Assembly (NCBI GenBank): GCA_013176395.1
Contig: JABMLP010000004.1
Location: forward strand, 558,001 to 622,000
Length of the DNA: 64,000 nt
From: Venturia oleaginea
Lineage: Eukaryota; Ascomycota; Dothideomycetes; Venturiales; Venturiaceae
Direction: 5' to 3'
Part shown: positions 12,397-22,613 of the stretch, piece by piece
Position numbering within the stretch: position 1 is the stretch's first letter
Layout: every line of letters starts with the position of its first letter
The notes under the pieces: generated by a model
Told to the model about the DNA's origin: nothing
The model's input: the letters and a program-made list of their open reading frames with translations, nothing else
The model's database searches: none
Program-made: the position numbers and the translations under genes

Positions 12397-14339
12397 GGAC
12401 AAATGAAAACTTGACGGATACATCATATTTCTTATTTAAAAAAGGGCGAATCATCCTCATCTCCTTCTTGTTAGTACATTTTGGGCTCTCAATTTAGATA
12501 CCTGCCCCCGTTCTTACTCAGTCTGATGATTAGCGAGTCACATTGAGGAATGGCTTTCATTCCATATGGTTCATTATACATGTTGGATTATGATTTATCT
12601 TTGTAGGAAACTCATCCGAAGCCATCGGGCCGTCACAGGTCGCTTGGAGACCCTCAGGACGTCGGCTTTGTAAAAAGGTTGGGAAAGGGGATCGAAACGT
12701 GGTGCAAGGGTAGGCCAATTGCATGTTTTCTTTGCTTTTCAGGATTCAAGTCCGCATTTGCATGTACGCCAGGGGTGGCGTCACTTCGTTTATTCACCAG
12801 GCATCGGGGAGTCGGAGGGTTCGGTTCATCATTTGATGCAGCAACCTCATATTGTGCTGCGTGGCATGGGATTTTGGCGAGATGGTGTCGGTTTTGCCTA
12901 AGCAGGTGTGTCGGCTCCCATAAGGAATCACCTAGAAAAGCAAAATCACTAGGAAATAATGTATTAAAGACTGCGTACGCCGCTCACTTTTAGATGTGTT
13001 TGTGTGCTTCGTGCTGCACATTTCACTTGTTCAATCATAGGATCAGATCATGGGATTCTAACAAAATCCGAGGCGGAAGTCTCCACCGGGCTATGTCTAG
13101 TCAGAACGAGGCGCAAGAGAGTTAAGGCAAGGTGAGATGGTCGAGCGGGTTGGGTTATTGTTGTTCGAAATGCCCAGCAAGGCCAGCTCTCAGCCTTGAG
13201 AAGCGGCACGGCTGGGTTATCCTTGAGCTTAGTAGGCAGAATCCTAGACATGCCTTCTCCACAGTGTCCATCACTTTGAAAGCGGGAAATGCCAGGCGAC
13301 ATCTCGATTCGGCATGTTCGGGAATCCAAAAGAAGATGGTGAGAGCGAGTCTGGTGGTGGAGAGGAAGTGCAGCGAATGACTGAAGACATGAGGTGATCA
13401 TTTCCTCACACGACTCTTCAACTGAACCCATGCGATGGCCACGTGTGAGTGAGACACTGCCCACGGGTTTGGTTCGATGGTGTCTTGCATAATCTATTGA
13501 TTTTCGTTCAGGGTTATGGATAGCAACATATGCAACGGTTTTTTGGGACTGGAACTGAATCCTACGGGATTCAAGTATCATACACCGAAATGCGGATGGC
13601 CACTTTGGCTTTATGGATGTCGGGTTGAAGAGATACCGCTCCCAGTCATGCGACATTTCTAACCCAAAGATGCAAAATTTTCTTCGCTGTTCCTTTTCCA
13701 CTTATTCTTCCAAGACTACTTGTACTAAGATTGTACCTGTGCTACATGCGGAGACATTTCCGAACGTCGAGTAACGCCAACCAAACACGGCCCCTTCCAA
13801 GCTCAAAGACCGGTAAACACCAAAGACAGAAAGGAAGAAGCAAACCCCAATCCAAAGCCATCCCCTCTTCGAAATAATCGTAACCGAAAACCCTGTTACA
13901 ACCTTGCTCCGATCCAAACACTCTTCACCACATCAAAGAAAAAAGATTACAAATCGGCCTTTCCCAGACCCGGCCGCAGACAATCCCTCCTCATCAATTA
14001 TTCAGCCTCAGCCAAGTCGCGCGCCAAGACTGCCCTCAAGATTTTTCCAAGAAATCAAAGAAACCCAGGGGTAATAAGTGGCGGGGAGAATTCCGTATGA
14101 GTGTGGCTTGACGCGCGATGCGATGCGGTGAATGGAAAGGGTTGTGCCCTCCGCGCTCAAGTCCGAGTCCGCGGTCGAGGGCTATTTCGCCTTGTGGAAG
14201 TTATCCGTATCTATGCGTGTCCAATCAAAGGAGGACGGGATGCCTTGTGAAAATTGGCGCGGCCTATGAGGTGACGAGAGGATGTCACTGGGATCAGCAT
14301 GTAGTGAGTCAGGGGTTTTACCAAAACTATCCCGATATA
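12397..14339. other. Spacer between zinc-finger gene and transposon
   Basis: No gene is supported. A 217-residue minus-strand frame (13048-13701) has no recognisable motif. The right end is the transposon target: TA at 14338-14339. Confidence 0.45.
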
Positions 14340-14381
14340 ACGTATTCCACCATCGAGTGGGTGAACCCATCGAGCGGGTCA
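14340..14381 (+). repeat. Left terminal inverted repeat of pogo element
   Basis: It begins ACGTATTCCACCATCGAG and contains two ATCGAG-GGGT motifs 16 bp apart. It pairs with 16147-16188 at 40 of 42 positions. Confidence 0.92.
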
Positions 14382-14419
14382 GTTTATGCCAAGACCAGCT
14401 GCTCCCTTATCAACACAAT

Positions 14420-16105
14420 ATGTCTCAACAACAAAACGCGCAATCATCTAACAGAGAAGGCAGAATCCAGCTTGCCCTTTCTGCCTACAATACCCACCAA
14501 TTCCGAAGCCTCCGGCGCGCTGCTGAGGCGTTTGATATACCTCCTTCAACATTAACTAGGCGATATAACGGAATTACGTATCGCCTAGATACTCGCAACG
14601 CCCGACACAAGCTCACTACGACTGAAGAGCAGACAATTGTCCAATACATCCTCGACCTCGATTCGCGAGGATTCGTGCCCCGGCTGTGTGAGGTAGCAGA
14701 TATGGCGGATAAACTACTGGGTGTACGCGGTGGAGAGCCAGTAGGGAAAAACTGGGCTGAGAGGTTCATAACGCGCTCAGATGAGCTCAAGATGGCCTTC
14801 AATCGAGCTAAGGATAGGCAGAGGATACTACAGGAAGATCCAGAGATTATTGGCGCGTGGTTCAAGCTCGTTACAGACACCAAGGCAAAGTACGGTATCC
14901 ACGACGAGGATACGCACAACTTTGACGAGATTGGCTTCCAGATGGGCGTTATTGGGTCAATGAAGGTCGTCACAGCTTCTGAAAGACGTACACGGCCTAA
15001 TTTAATCCAGCCAGGCGATCGCGAGTGGGTTACAATTATCCAGAGCATCTGCGCCGCTGGGTATGCGACCCCGCCCTTCATTATCTACAAATGACGCGTT
15101 CATATTTCTGCGTGGTATGAGGAGGCAGATATACCACGGAATTGGAAGCTCTCGGTCTCTGAGAACGGCTGGACAAATAACGCGCTTGGTCTTGAGTGGT
15201 TGAAGCACTTTAACGCGTATACAAAGGCGCGGCAGGTGGGGGTATACAGGCTGCTTATTTTGGACGGCCATGAGAGCCATCTCAGCCAGGATTTCAAGGA
15301 CTACTGCCTCGAAAACAAGATTATAACCCTCTGCATGCCATCGCACTCGTCGCATATACTCCAGCCCCTTGACGTGGTCTGCTTCTCGCCGTTGAAGCGC
15401 AAGTACTCCCAACGCGTCCGGGACTTGGCACGCCGACGCGTGTACCATATCAACAAGGAAGGCTTTCTCCCTGCCTTCAAAGACGCGTTTTTCGACGTGT
15501 TTACGAAAGAGAACTGTCAAAAGGTCTTTGATGCAGTAGGGCTAGTCCCTATCGACGCGCAGGTGGTGTTGGATCGCCTTGAAGTACGGCTACGAACCCC
15601 GCCAGAAACCCATCTCCCAGAAACGCCGTGGCAGTCCAAGACTCCAAGTAATACTTATGAATTTGGATCCCAATCCAAGCTCGTAAGCGAGTCTTTTACT
15701 CGGTCACCAGTTACTGCGCAGGCAGGCTTTTCCCAGCTTGTTAAGGGCGCTGAATTGATGCTACACCAAAACGCTCTGCTTGTTGCGCGTAACCGCGAGC
15801 TTGAAGATCAATTAGCAGTAACAACGAACCGAAAATGGCGCAAAAGGAAGTGGATCCAGCAAGGTGGTACTATTGAGTATGGGACTGCAGCAGCGCAGGT
15901 AGCTGCAGAGGCGTCTATAGCGCCTCAGGGATCAAAGAAGGCTCGTGGTAGTGGTGGTCAAGAAACAGCCCGACCAATTCAACGGCGCTGTAGGAACTGC
16001 GGCGCGACTGGGCATAATGCGCGAAATTGTAAAAAATATATCAAGATATCTTCTGAATCAGATAGCAGCACGACAGACTTAGAATCTATTGTTGATAGCG
16101 ATTAA
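14420..16105 (+). pseudogene. pogo-family transposase with one premature stop
   Basis: One frame runs from ATG 14420 to the stop at 16103-16105 (561 codons) and is broken only by TGA at 15092-15094 (codon 225). Order of features: N-terminal psq-like helix-turn-helix (R-S-L-R-R-A-A-E-A-F-D-I-P-P-S-T-L), CENP-B-type second helix domain (G-K-N-W-A-E-R-F), and a DDE_1 catalytic core. The core has Asp169 (N-F-D-E-I-G-F), Asp282 (I-L-D-G-H-E-S-H) and Asp318 (Q-P-L-D-V), spaced DD35D. A C-terminal CCHC knuckle follows (C-R-N-C-G-A-T-G-H-N-A-R-N-C). All three acidic residues are kept. The stop falls between the first and second Asp, so the copy is probably non-autonomous unless it is read through or edited. 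The stop may instead be a single substitution or an assembly error. Confidence 0.9.
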
Positions 16106-16146
16106 ATTGAAGAGTCGTAACATAAGTTGGTCGTGCCAAGCCTTTT

Positions 16147-16188
16147 TGACCCGCTCGATGGGTTGACCCGCTCGATGGTGGAATACGT
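16147..16188 (-). repeat. Right terminal inverted repeat of pogo element
   Basis: It ends GGTGGAATACGT next to the TA duplication. It is the reverse complement of the left repeat with two mismatches. Confidence 0.92.
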
Positions 16189-16735
16189 TAGTTATAACAT
16201 TTTATTGTCAGTGGAATCATCTAAAGACGGAAATCGATAAGATATACAGGGCATGTGAGATCGAAGTGCCTGGTCATGCATACACTCCATGTCCTCAGAT
16301 GCATCCACATTCCAAGACGCTCCATTTTGACGAGTGGCCAGCACGTAGAGAAAGCACAATGAATCCATTGAATGGCGATTCCAATAACTATGCTTCAAGC
16401 TGAAGTTGAACCTTAAAGCTATCAGGTTCAATGAAGTCCACCGCACCTTCATTCTTCCATCCATATCTCGACAGTTGGGTATAGAAGTACAAAGTCCATG
16501 ATCGAAAAGCGCCCCCATCTCTGCGAATTCCCACGCATTACCTGCTTTCATGGAATATCCATAACGCCGTTGTTTTGATTGGTCTGATTGCTCGGATTCT
16601 GATTGCTCAGGTTCTGATTGCCCTGGTTCTTCTTCTGGTTTTTACTTGCCTTCAATGCTGCGTCCCAAATGGGAGCTATACCACTGGTAGAATGAGCATT
16701 ATTGAAACAGAACTAGTTCCTTCTTTTCATTTCTT
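16189..16735. other. Spacer between transposon and RAE1 3' end
   Basis: No gene is supported. An imperfect 16-bp tandem motif (GATTCTGATTGCTCAG-like, about three copies) lies at about 16580-16632 and probably falls in or near the RAE1 3' UTR. Confidence 0.45.
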
Positions 16736-17910
16736 TCACCGCTTTTTCGAATTTGGTCGTGGCTTACATTCATCACCTTGCACTGGATGCAGCATAATCT
16801 TGTTGGCCGCATTTGCGGAGTGATGCGAATATCCCTTGCTCCAATCATAGCTCACCGCGTAAGCAAATATATTGCCACTGTTGCTGAATGCTGTCGCTGA
16901 AATTTGTCCTCCTACTTCCGGGTATCCCTTCAATCTGTGTTTCGCGTCCTTATCCCAGAAGTGGAAAGTGCCGTCTGAGCCTGCAGTGCTGAATGTGCCA
17001 TGTACAGGGTGGAAGGAAATGGCGTTGACAGAGAAGACCTTGTTATGATCGCGATTAGTTGGGTCCGGTTGGCGATGGCATTTGAAGGAGAAGTTGAGTC
17101 TGCCATTAGGGTTAGTGTGTATCTACCATATGGAGTTAAGAACCTACGATGAATCCTTCTCTTCCACATATTGAATAGCGCATCGTCCTTCGATACTGCC
17201 AACGGCGAATCCAGAAGAATCTGCGAAGCAGCTCACAACGCGAGTCTGGTATTTCAGCGGACTCTGAATTGTCTTGTAGAACTTGTCCGGTACTGTGAGG
17301 TTGACGATATTGATATAGCGTTCTGCTGTGCCAATCACTAACAGGTTGTCCTTGACATCCATGGTGAAGCAGCGATCTTGAAGTGGCACAGTGACGGCGG
17401 GGTTCGGCGAACGCAGATCCCAGTATTTGATCGTTTTGTCCCATGATCCGGTAATGAGCATGTCGTTGCCTTGGTGAGTGAACATCTTCACGCACTTGAT
17501 CGGCTGGTCGTGGGCAGCGACTTGTTGCGGCGCATTTAGGTTTCCTCCAAGATCAAGCATCCGCGCTGCTTTATCAGCTCCTCCGCTCACGACTTTTGTT
17601 CCGGACTATTAATGTTAATCAAGCGCACTGCGATTGCGAAGGGAAAGTGACCTACCCTCGTCCATGCGACGCTGAGAGCCGGCGCTTCATGCTTGTACAT
17701 GGCCTTTCCCTGACTCTGCCCACTGCCGTCAATCTCATAGATCCTCACGGCATTGTCCCATGATGACACCGCTAGAAGGTCTGCTGCTGAGGAAAAAGCG
17801 ATGTCTGAGATGCTGTCTCCTGGAGGATCTTTAATAGGGACATCGTTTTTCGTATCGCCCTGAGCTGGATTGGCCGAGGATGCAGTGCCGCCGCCAAAGA
17901 GTGTGGACAT
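16736..17910 (-). CDS. RAE1: mRNA export factor RAE1/GLE2 (WD40)
   Basis: Three minus-strand exons join in frame: 17656-17910, 17148-17605 and 16736-17099 (358 aa, the usual length). The protein starts with a short GLFG-like M-S-T-L-F-G-G-G and continues as a WD40 propeller: A-V-S-S-W-D-N-A-V-R-I-Y-E, V-S-G-G-A-D-K-A-A-R, I-T-G-S-W-D-K-T-I-K-Y-W-D-L-R, and S-T-A-G-S-D-G-T-F-H-F-W-D-K. The hallmark Rae1 sequence G-R-C-A-I-Q-Y and the terminal H-P-V-Q-G-D-E-C-K-P-R-P are present. Rae1/Gle2 docks mRNPs at the nuclear pore by binding the Nup98/Nup116 GLEBS motif. It is divergently arranged with LTO1 from a 188-bp shared promoter. Confidence 0.95.
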
Positions 17911-18098
17911 ATTGATAGTGTGAGCGATGTGAGTTTGGACGTGGATGTGGATGTCGATGTCGAGGCGACGATAGCGAAAGCTTCAAGGGCGACGCGATGA
18001 ACCTGATGTTTTTAGCGCGCCAGATGCACGTGATTGCCGCCTAAAACATTGTGATTCACCATTCACTGGCTTTCTTCTCGTGTCATAACACACCAGGC
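17911..18098. promoter_or_regulatory. Bidirectional promoter RAE1/LTO1
   Basis: The start codons of two divergent housekeeping genes are 188 bp apart. The interval contains GCACGTGA (18026-18033), matching the CACGTG core bound by Cbf1-like bHLH factors, and GGATGT/GTCGATGT repeats near 17940-17965. Binding is inference. Confidence 0.55.
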
Positions 18099-18719
18099 AT
18101 GGACGAAGACATTTTCGACAGCCTCTTTCATCTGGAAGACAGCTACTACAATGAAGGCTACCGACTAGGCGTGGCCGACGGCTCGCGCGCAGGCCGCATC
18201 GAAGGACGAGTTTTTGGTCTCGAAAAAGGGTTTGAAAAATTCCTTGAGATGGGTCAGCTCAATGGCAGAGCTTGTGTATGGGCTGCCAGAATGCCGCACA
18301 AGGCTGCCATCGAAGAGTTGGAGCCCGATTCACTGTCCAAGAACGCCTGCCAATCGTTTGTTGCAGGCACGCTTTCATCGAGTTCAATATCGGAAGAAAG
18401 CCTGCGAGTTCACTCTCTTCATCCTAACAGCCGCCTGGAAAAGCATATAACCACTCTCTACGCTCTCTCGGAACCAGAGACTCTCTCCACCGAGAACACC
18501 GAGGAAACTGTCTCTGATTTTGATGACCGATTTAAACGAGCACTTTCGAAAGCAAAGGTCATCGAGAACATTCTCAAAGAAAAGGACATCGATTTGGACG
18601 ACGCCGAGACAGATATCAACAAACAAAACGGTGGAAACAAAAGAGAAAGTGTTCAAATTACCAAGGCCGCAGCAGCCGAGAAGAACATGGAAGATTTTGG
18701 CTTAAAGAGAGCACCCTGA
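18099..18719 (+). CDS. LTO1: LTO1/ORAOV1-like protein (Yae1 N-terminal domain)
   Basis: Single exon, 206 aa. The ATG at 18099 is preferred over an upstream frame extension because it gives the family opening M-D-E-D-I-F-D-S-L. Residues 18-50 show the deca-GX3 pattern: Y-N-E-G-Y-R-L-G-V-A-D-G, G-R-I-E-G-R-V-F-G-L-E-K-G-F-E-K-F, then G-Q-L-N-G-R. In yeast Lto1 works with Yae1 as an adaptor that brings the CIA machinery to the Fe-S ABC protein Rli1 (ABCE1), which is needed for ribosome recycling. The C-terminal half is an acidic Ser/Glu-rich tail that ends in G-L-K-R-A-P. Canonical Lto1 ends in Trp, important for CIA contact, but no terminal Trp is visible here, so an extra 3' exon or lineage change is possible. 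Confidence 0.82.
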   Translation: MDEDIFDSLFHLEDSYYNEGYRLGVADGSRAGRIEGRVFGLEKGFEKFLEMGQLNGRACVWAARMPHKAAIEELEPDSLSKNACQSFVAGTLSSSSISEESLRVHSLHPNSRLEKHITTLYALSEPETLSTENTEETVSDFDDRFKRALSKAKVIENILKEKDIDLDDAETDINKQNGGNKRESVQITKAAAAEKNMEDFGLKRAP

Positions 18720-19601
18720 TGGCTAGCTGCGAAGGTCGTTGTCTCATTCTTCCTTACTTCATATCCACATTGTAGGAAGAACTGTCAATGGTATGTGGAC
18801 AGGTCAATCCGGTTCACGGAAACTTGCTTACTCTTGAGACAGCACATATGCTGTCACGGATTGAAGGCAGTGTTGTGATCAATCACGGAGAGGACAGTTT
18901 ACACAAATTCGACATTCAGGTTGAATTCTTCACAGGGAGGCACCGCCCACCATCTTTAAGCCTCGGATCCCTCGCTTCCTTCCATGGCTCTCGTTTTCGT
19001 CACTTAAGATATCCAACCACGAAGAGATCAACAGGTTCCCGAGAGTTTGGTGTAAGAATTTGCTAGGCCGGCATTTCGTATCGAAGAAAGAGACGGAATA
19101 TCTTCGTTACTTTGCCATATTCCTGATGGTCGAGCAGAGAGAAACAATACTCTAAACACTACATACATCGTGGCCTTGATCTGTCTTAGTTTTTGGCATT
19201 GCCAATACACTGTCACGACTTCACGAATGATGTCCTGCGATGAGATGTTGTCAGAACATGAAACATGAGTAAGTGCCGAAGACTGGACTAGTCGAATTTC
19301 AGGCGTCACCTTTTTCTGCCATCTAACGTTGCGCGGCTTCGTTTCTTGTCCGTTCTCTTTTGCTCAAATCAACACCCGCAATTGTTCTTTTCCGCTGCTC
19401 CGAATTGGTGATCTAATGTAGCACGACCCCACTTCGTCCTAGCTGCCGAAGCTATTCCCGTCCCCGATATAAATCGACTAAGACCACCAACTGACTGCAC
19501 AGGTTGCAAATCACATTTCCTTCCAGTTACCCCAAGTTTGGAATCGTTCAGTATCATCTGTCCAGAATCATACACGACGATCTTCTTCATCTCTTCTCAA
19601 C
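18720..19601. other. Spacer upstream of GFA-like gene
   Basis: Short frames on both strands lack recognisable motifs. The last 100 bases hold the leader of the gene at 19602. Confidence 0.45.
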
Positions 19602-20157
19602 ATGGCAGCCATTCCCGCCACTCCTCTTACCGGCGATCCATCTATCCATGAAAAGACTGATACTCTCGTCGGATCATGCCTTTGCGGATCGATCACGGTC
19701 ACCATCACCGACCCTGAGCTGTGGACGAAGAAGAGAGGACACCTTTGCCACTGCTCAAGTTGTCGGAAAGTAGCTGGAGCACCATACGGCAGCAACTTGA
19801 TCATGGAAGAAGAGAAAGTCAAGATCGTTGATCGCGATGGCACGAGGAAGGAATTTCTTGATTACAATTCTCTCTCCGGAAAGCCAGTTAAGAGGAATTT
19901 CTGCGGCGTGGATGGCAAGTGGGTCATTCTCATGTTTTCGTTTATTTAGAGTGCTGAGGTGCTGATCCTATCTGTTTAGTCCCATCTGTTCTCTTACTGA
20001 AAATCTGCCTGGAAAGATCATTTTGAAGATGGGGATTTATCCTAGGATTCCGGAGCCCGAGTTCGAGACGTTTGCGGATCATAGGCATGATTGGCAGGGC
20101 ACGCATGGGATTCCTCAGTTCAAGGTTATGGACGGTGGGGAGAAGATTGAGCAATAG
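19602..20157 (+). CDS. GFA/CENP-V-fold zinc protein (DUF636-like)
   Basis: Two exons join in frame: 19602-19918 and 19980-20157 (164 aa; 61-nt intron). The sequence shows the GFA-domain motifs C-L-C-G-S-I-T-V (residues about 27-34), H-C-S-S-C-R-K-V-A-G-A-P-Y (about 48-60) and R-N-F-C-G-V-D-G-N-P-I. It ends with a short tail that carries the W-Q-G-T-x-G-I-P-Q-F close seen in fungal members. The fold binds structural and catalytic zinc. Characterised relatives include Gfa (formaldehyde-glutathione), but most fungal paralogs are unassigned, so no substrate is claimed. The usual F-C-x-x-C-G site reads F-C-G-V-D-G here, lacking the second Cys, which may weaken one zinc site. Confidence 0.82.
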
Positions 20158-20698
20158 ATATGACCGAGTAATCAGCTTCTACCCTTGCAGCTCTCCACTG
20201 GCTTCAGCATCATAATCCCTCGGTGAACTACCGGGTATAATCAGCAAGAAATCTTACTCACAATATTCGGAAGACTTCGGAAGTCGCCGCATTTGAAAAT
20301 TCTCCCATTGGATCTTTCTTAAATCGGTTGAAACCTTGAAAGTAGAGCTACGCGCCCAAGAGTTTGACTTCGACCGGTCAACACAATCAGGCGGGATTCT
20401 ATTTTTGGACTTGGTCATGAGGTAGCGCACTCCACTGAGCTACTTATTATCTTCCCTCCCCCCGCCTGTTCAAACTCATCATCATCTACATCACTCATTT
20501 GCTAAGGTACGTATCGAAGCTTCATAATGGTGTACAATGCTCACCTACTACAAGGACGTTATGAGCGTGACACGTTACCTGCAATCAGTAGACCCGAATC
20601 TGTATCTGTAAATATTTCAATAGGTTCGTATTGCTTGCCTTGATGGTCATTTCTCGCAAGAACTAAGGACGGCCCACTTTTCGTTCGTGCTCTTGGAT
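20158..20698. other. Spacer upstream of kinase pseudogene
   Basis: No gene is supported. It is pyrimidine-rich near 20455-20510, consistent with an old promoter for the downstream pseudogene. Confidence 0.4.
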
Positions 20699-22613
20699 AT
20701 GGAAGAGCAATTGGCCATTCTCTGTTCACTCTTCCAATTATCAAGCACACCCGAGCTTTATATCTATGCTTCGGTCATTAGGCCATGTCTCAAGAAAATA
20801 GCAGGACCATACGCCTCTGATTTCGCCCCACCGAATATCCATCAACGATGCGCAGTGCCTGCTAGTGTGGCTTCAACGCTTTCTGGCGGAGATTCGACCA
20901 AGAGAGTCAAATCATTCATTAACCACTACAAAAAAATGCCTTCTGAAGAGAGGAAGATCGCAATGTTGGGCAATCTCCTGGTGCAACAGGATCAGCTTTC
21001 CAACACACACCTGCTTGCCTGGCTGTGTATGGGAGTGATTAGGGAACGAGAGATAGAAGCCATCACTTTTGAAGGAGATATTGATGATGAATATTACAAA
21101 GGTACACTACACGAGTCACTGGTGGCTGCAAAGGCTAAGCCGACGGCTGATTCTTGACAGATTTCGAAGCCCTCAACATAGCCTTGACGACTTTCTGGAA
21201 GAATGAAGATGCAGGAGCACAAGATGCACAACGGGATCAGATTATCTCGGAGTTTCCCGAAGTCTCATCAGCGATCATGCGCGAGTTGGATCTCCAAAGT
21301 TACATTGCTCGTATCGACATCGTAAGGCCACAATATATCGATGAGTTCATCAAGGTCATTACTTCCACGAACGCGACCAAAACCTCACTTCGTTCAAGCA
21401 TTGCTACTTTTACCACGGCAAGATCGATTCTATCGACTGTCGCCACATTTAGATCCGCGGCATCGAGACGCTCCAGCCAGTCTACATATTTTTCGTCTCG
21501 AGAAAACACAACAAGCGCGTCCACGGGCATTTACCCTTACCTGTACATCAATCTACCACCCATGGTATCCTTGGTCGTAGCTCATGCCTTCGTTTGACAG
21601 GAGTGATTGGATGTTGCTCTTGAAGTCAAGGAATTTACTACTAACGGCCTTCGAGTAGCTCAACTGGTTGGGAAAGGGCCAGCGTGTGGAATTCCAGCCC
21701 GAAGAGAACATTGAGAACCTACTGAAAATCGGAAAGGTTTTGGGGTCCTCTGGCCCAACAGTAGTCCAGAGCGTCCTCTGCAAATGAATTCGACTGGCTC
21801 GTAAGACTATCCCCTTAAATATGAGGGTTAAGCGCGAAGACGTCATCAAGGAGGTTGAACTTCTGCAACAACTTTGTCACTGTCAACTTGTTCGGGCAGT
21901 GTGGACCTATCTGCAAGGGAAATCACTCTCCATCCTCCTCTATCCAGCGACCGAACACAACCTGGAAACTTTCATGGACATCGGAGACGGCTTAGACAAA
22001 GCGACCCATATCACCTGTCTCGAACACTTCTTTGGCTCCCTTCAAACTTTTCAACTTTTTCTCCATTCGCAATTTATCAAGCACATGGACCTCAAACCCA
22101 AGAACCTTCTGGTGCGGGATATGCGAACGAGTAATACCGGCTACGATCTGCCTTACAAGATAAGATCTATATTGCGGAATTTGGGATATCGCGATCGTAC
22201 GCTTCTGCAGCGGACACAGAGACAGATTCGCTGACTGCATGTACGAGGAAGTATTCTGCTCCCGAGGTTGTTATGCAAGAACACGGGGTTTTTGCGCCGA
22301 TATCTTCTCTCTTGGCTGTGTCTCCACGGAAATGCTCGCAGCTATGGGTGGGAGGACGGAAGAACTCGATGCCGTTCTTCTCCAAAATTTAGACCTCGAC
22401 TTTTCCTACCAGGCGAACATTACGAGCATCCGGTTGTGGCTGGATTAGATTGAGGCAGACTCAATATTCATATGTGAATGCAGAGAGCTCATTCTAGAGA
22501 TGCTCGCTTTGGACCCTCCGAGCCGGCTGGCAGCGTCCTACTACCTCAGCAACTCTTTCAGGTCTTCTCAATGCTGTTGCGTGATAGCTGATCCTTTCGA
22601 AGCTGCCCTCTGA
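20699..22613 (+). pseudogene. Decaying Ser/Thr protein-kinase-like gene
   Basis: A kinase can be followed end to end across disrupted frames. The N-terminal regulatory part is intact: 20699-21101 joined to 21161 onward by a 59-nt intron. The kinase domain follows: a degraded glycine loop (I-G-K-V-L-G-S-S-G-P), the beta-3 lysine (L-A-R-K-T-I), the catalytic loop H-M-D-L-K-P-K-N, a DFG position reading E-F-G, K-Y-S-A-P-E-V (APE), D-I-F-S-L-G-C-V, and an L-D-P-P-S-R-L-A-A block. Lesions are an in-frame TGA at 21785-21787, a 5-bp tandem duplication (AAGAT AAGAT, 22157-22166) that shifts the frame, another small frameshift near 22275-22290, and TAG at 22446-22448. The loss of the metal-binding Asp of DFG also argues against activity. 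Introns cannot explain the 5-bp duplication. It resembles the large fungal family of kinases with long N-terminal extensions. Confidence 0.8.

Larger units (their letters stand above)
14340..16188 (+). mobile_element. pogo/Fot1-type DNA transposon (Tc1-mariner superfamily)
   Basis: The element is 1,849 bp with 42-bp terminal inverted repeats that differ at two positions, flanked by TA on both sides (14338-14339 and 16189-16190). It carries a single transposase frame interrupted by one in-frame stop. TA duplication, TIRs and a pogo/DDE_1-type transposase together identify the superfamily. Each TIR contains two direct copies of ATCGAG(C/T)GGGT. With nearly identical TIRs and an otherwise open frame, the insertion looks fairly young. 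Confidence 0.93.

Noticed and set aside
13048..13701. 217-codon minus-strand frame
   Set aside because: No recognisable domain, no splice partners and composition like random sequence. It may be chance.
21660..21700. tRNA-like GAGTAGCTCAACTGGTTGG
   Set aside because: It reads in frame with the kinase pseudogene and lacks the rest of a tRNA fold.
20699..22613. Intact kinase with several unusual introns
   Set aside because: The exact AAGAT duplication and DFG-to-EFG change are not explained by splicing, so decay is simpler.
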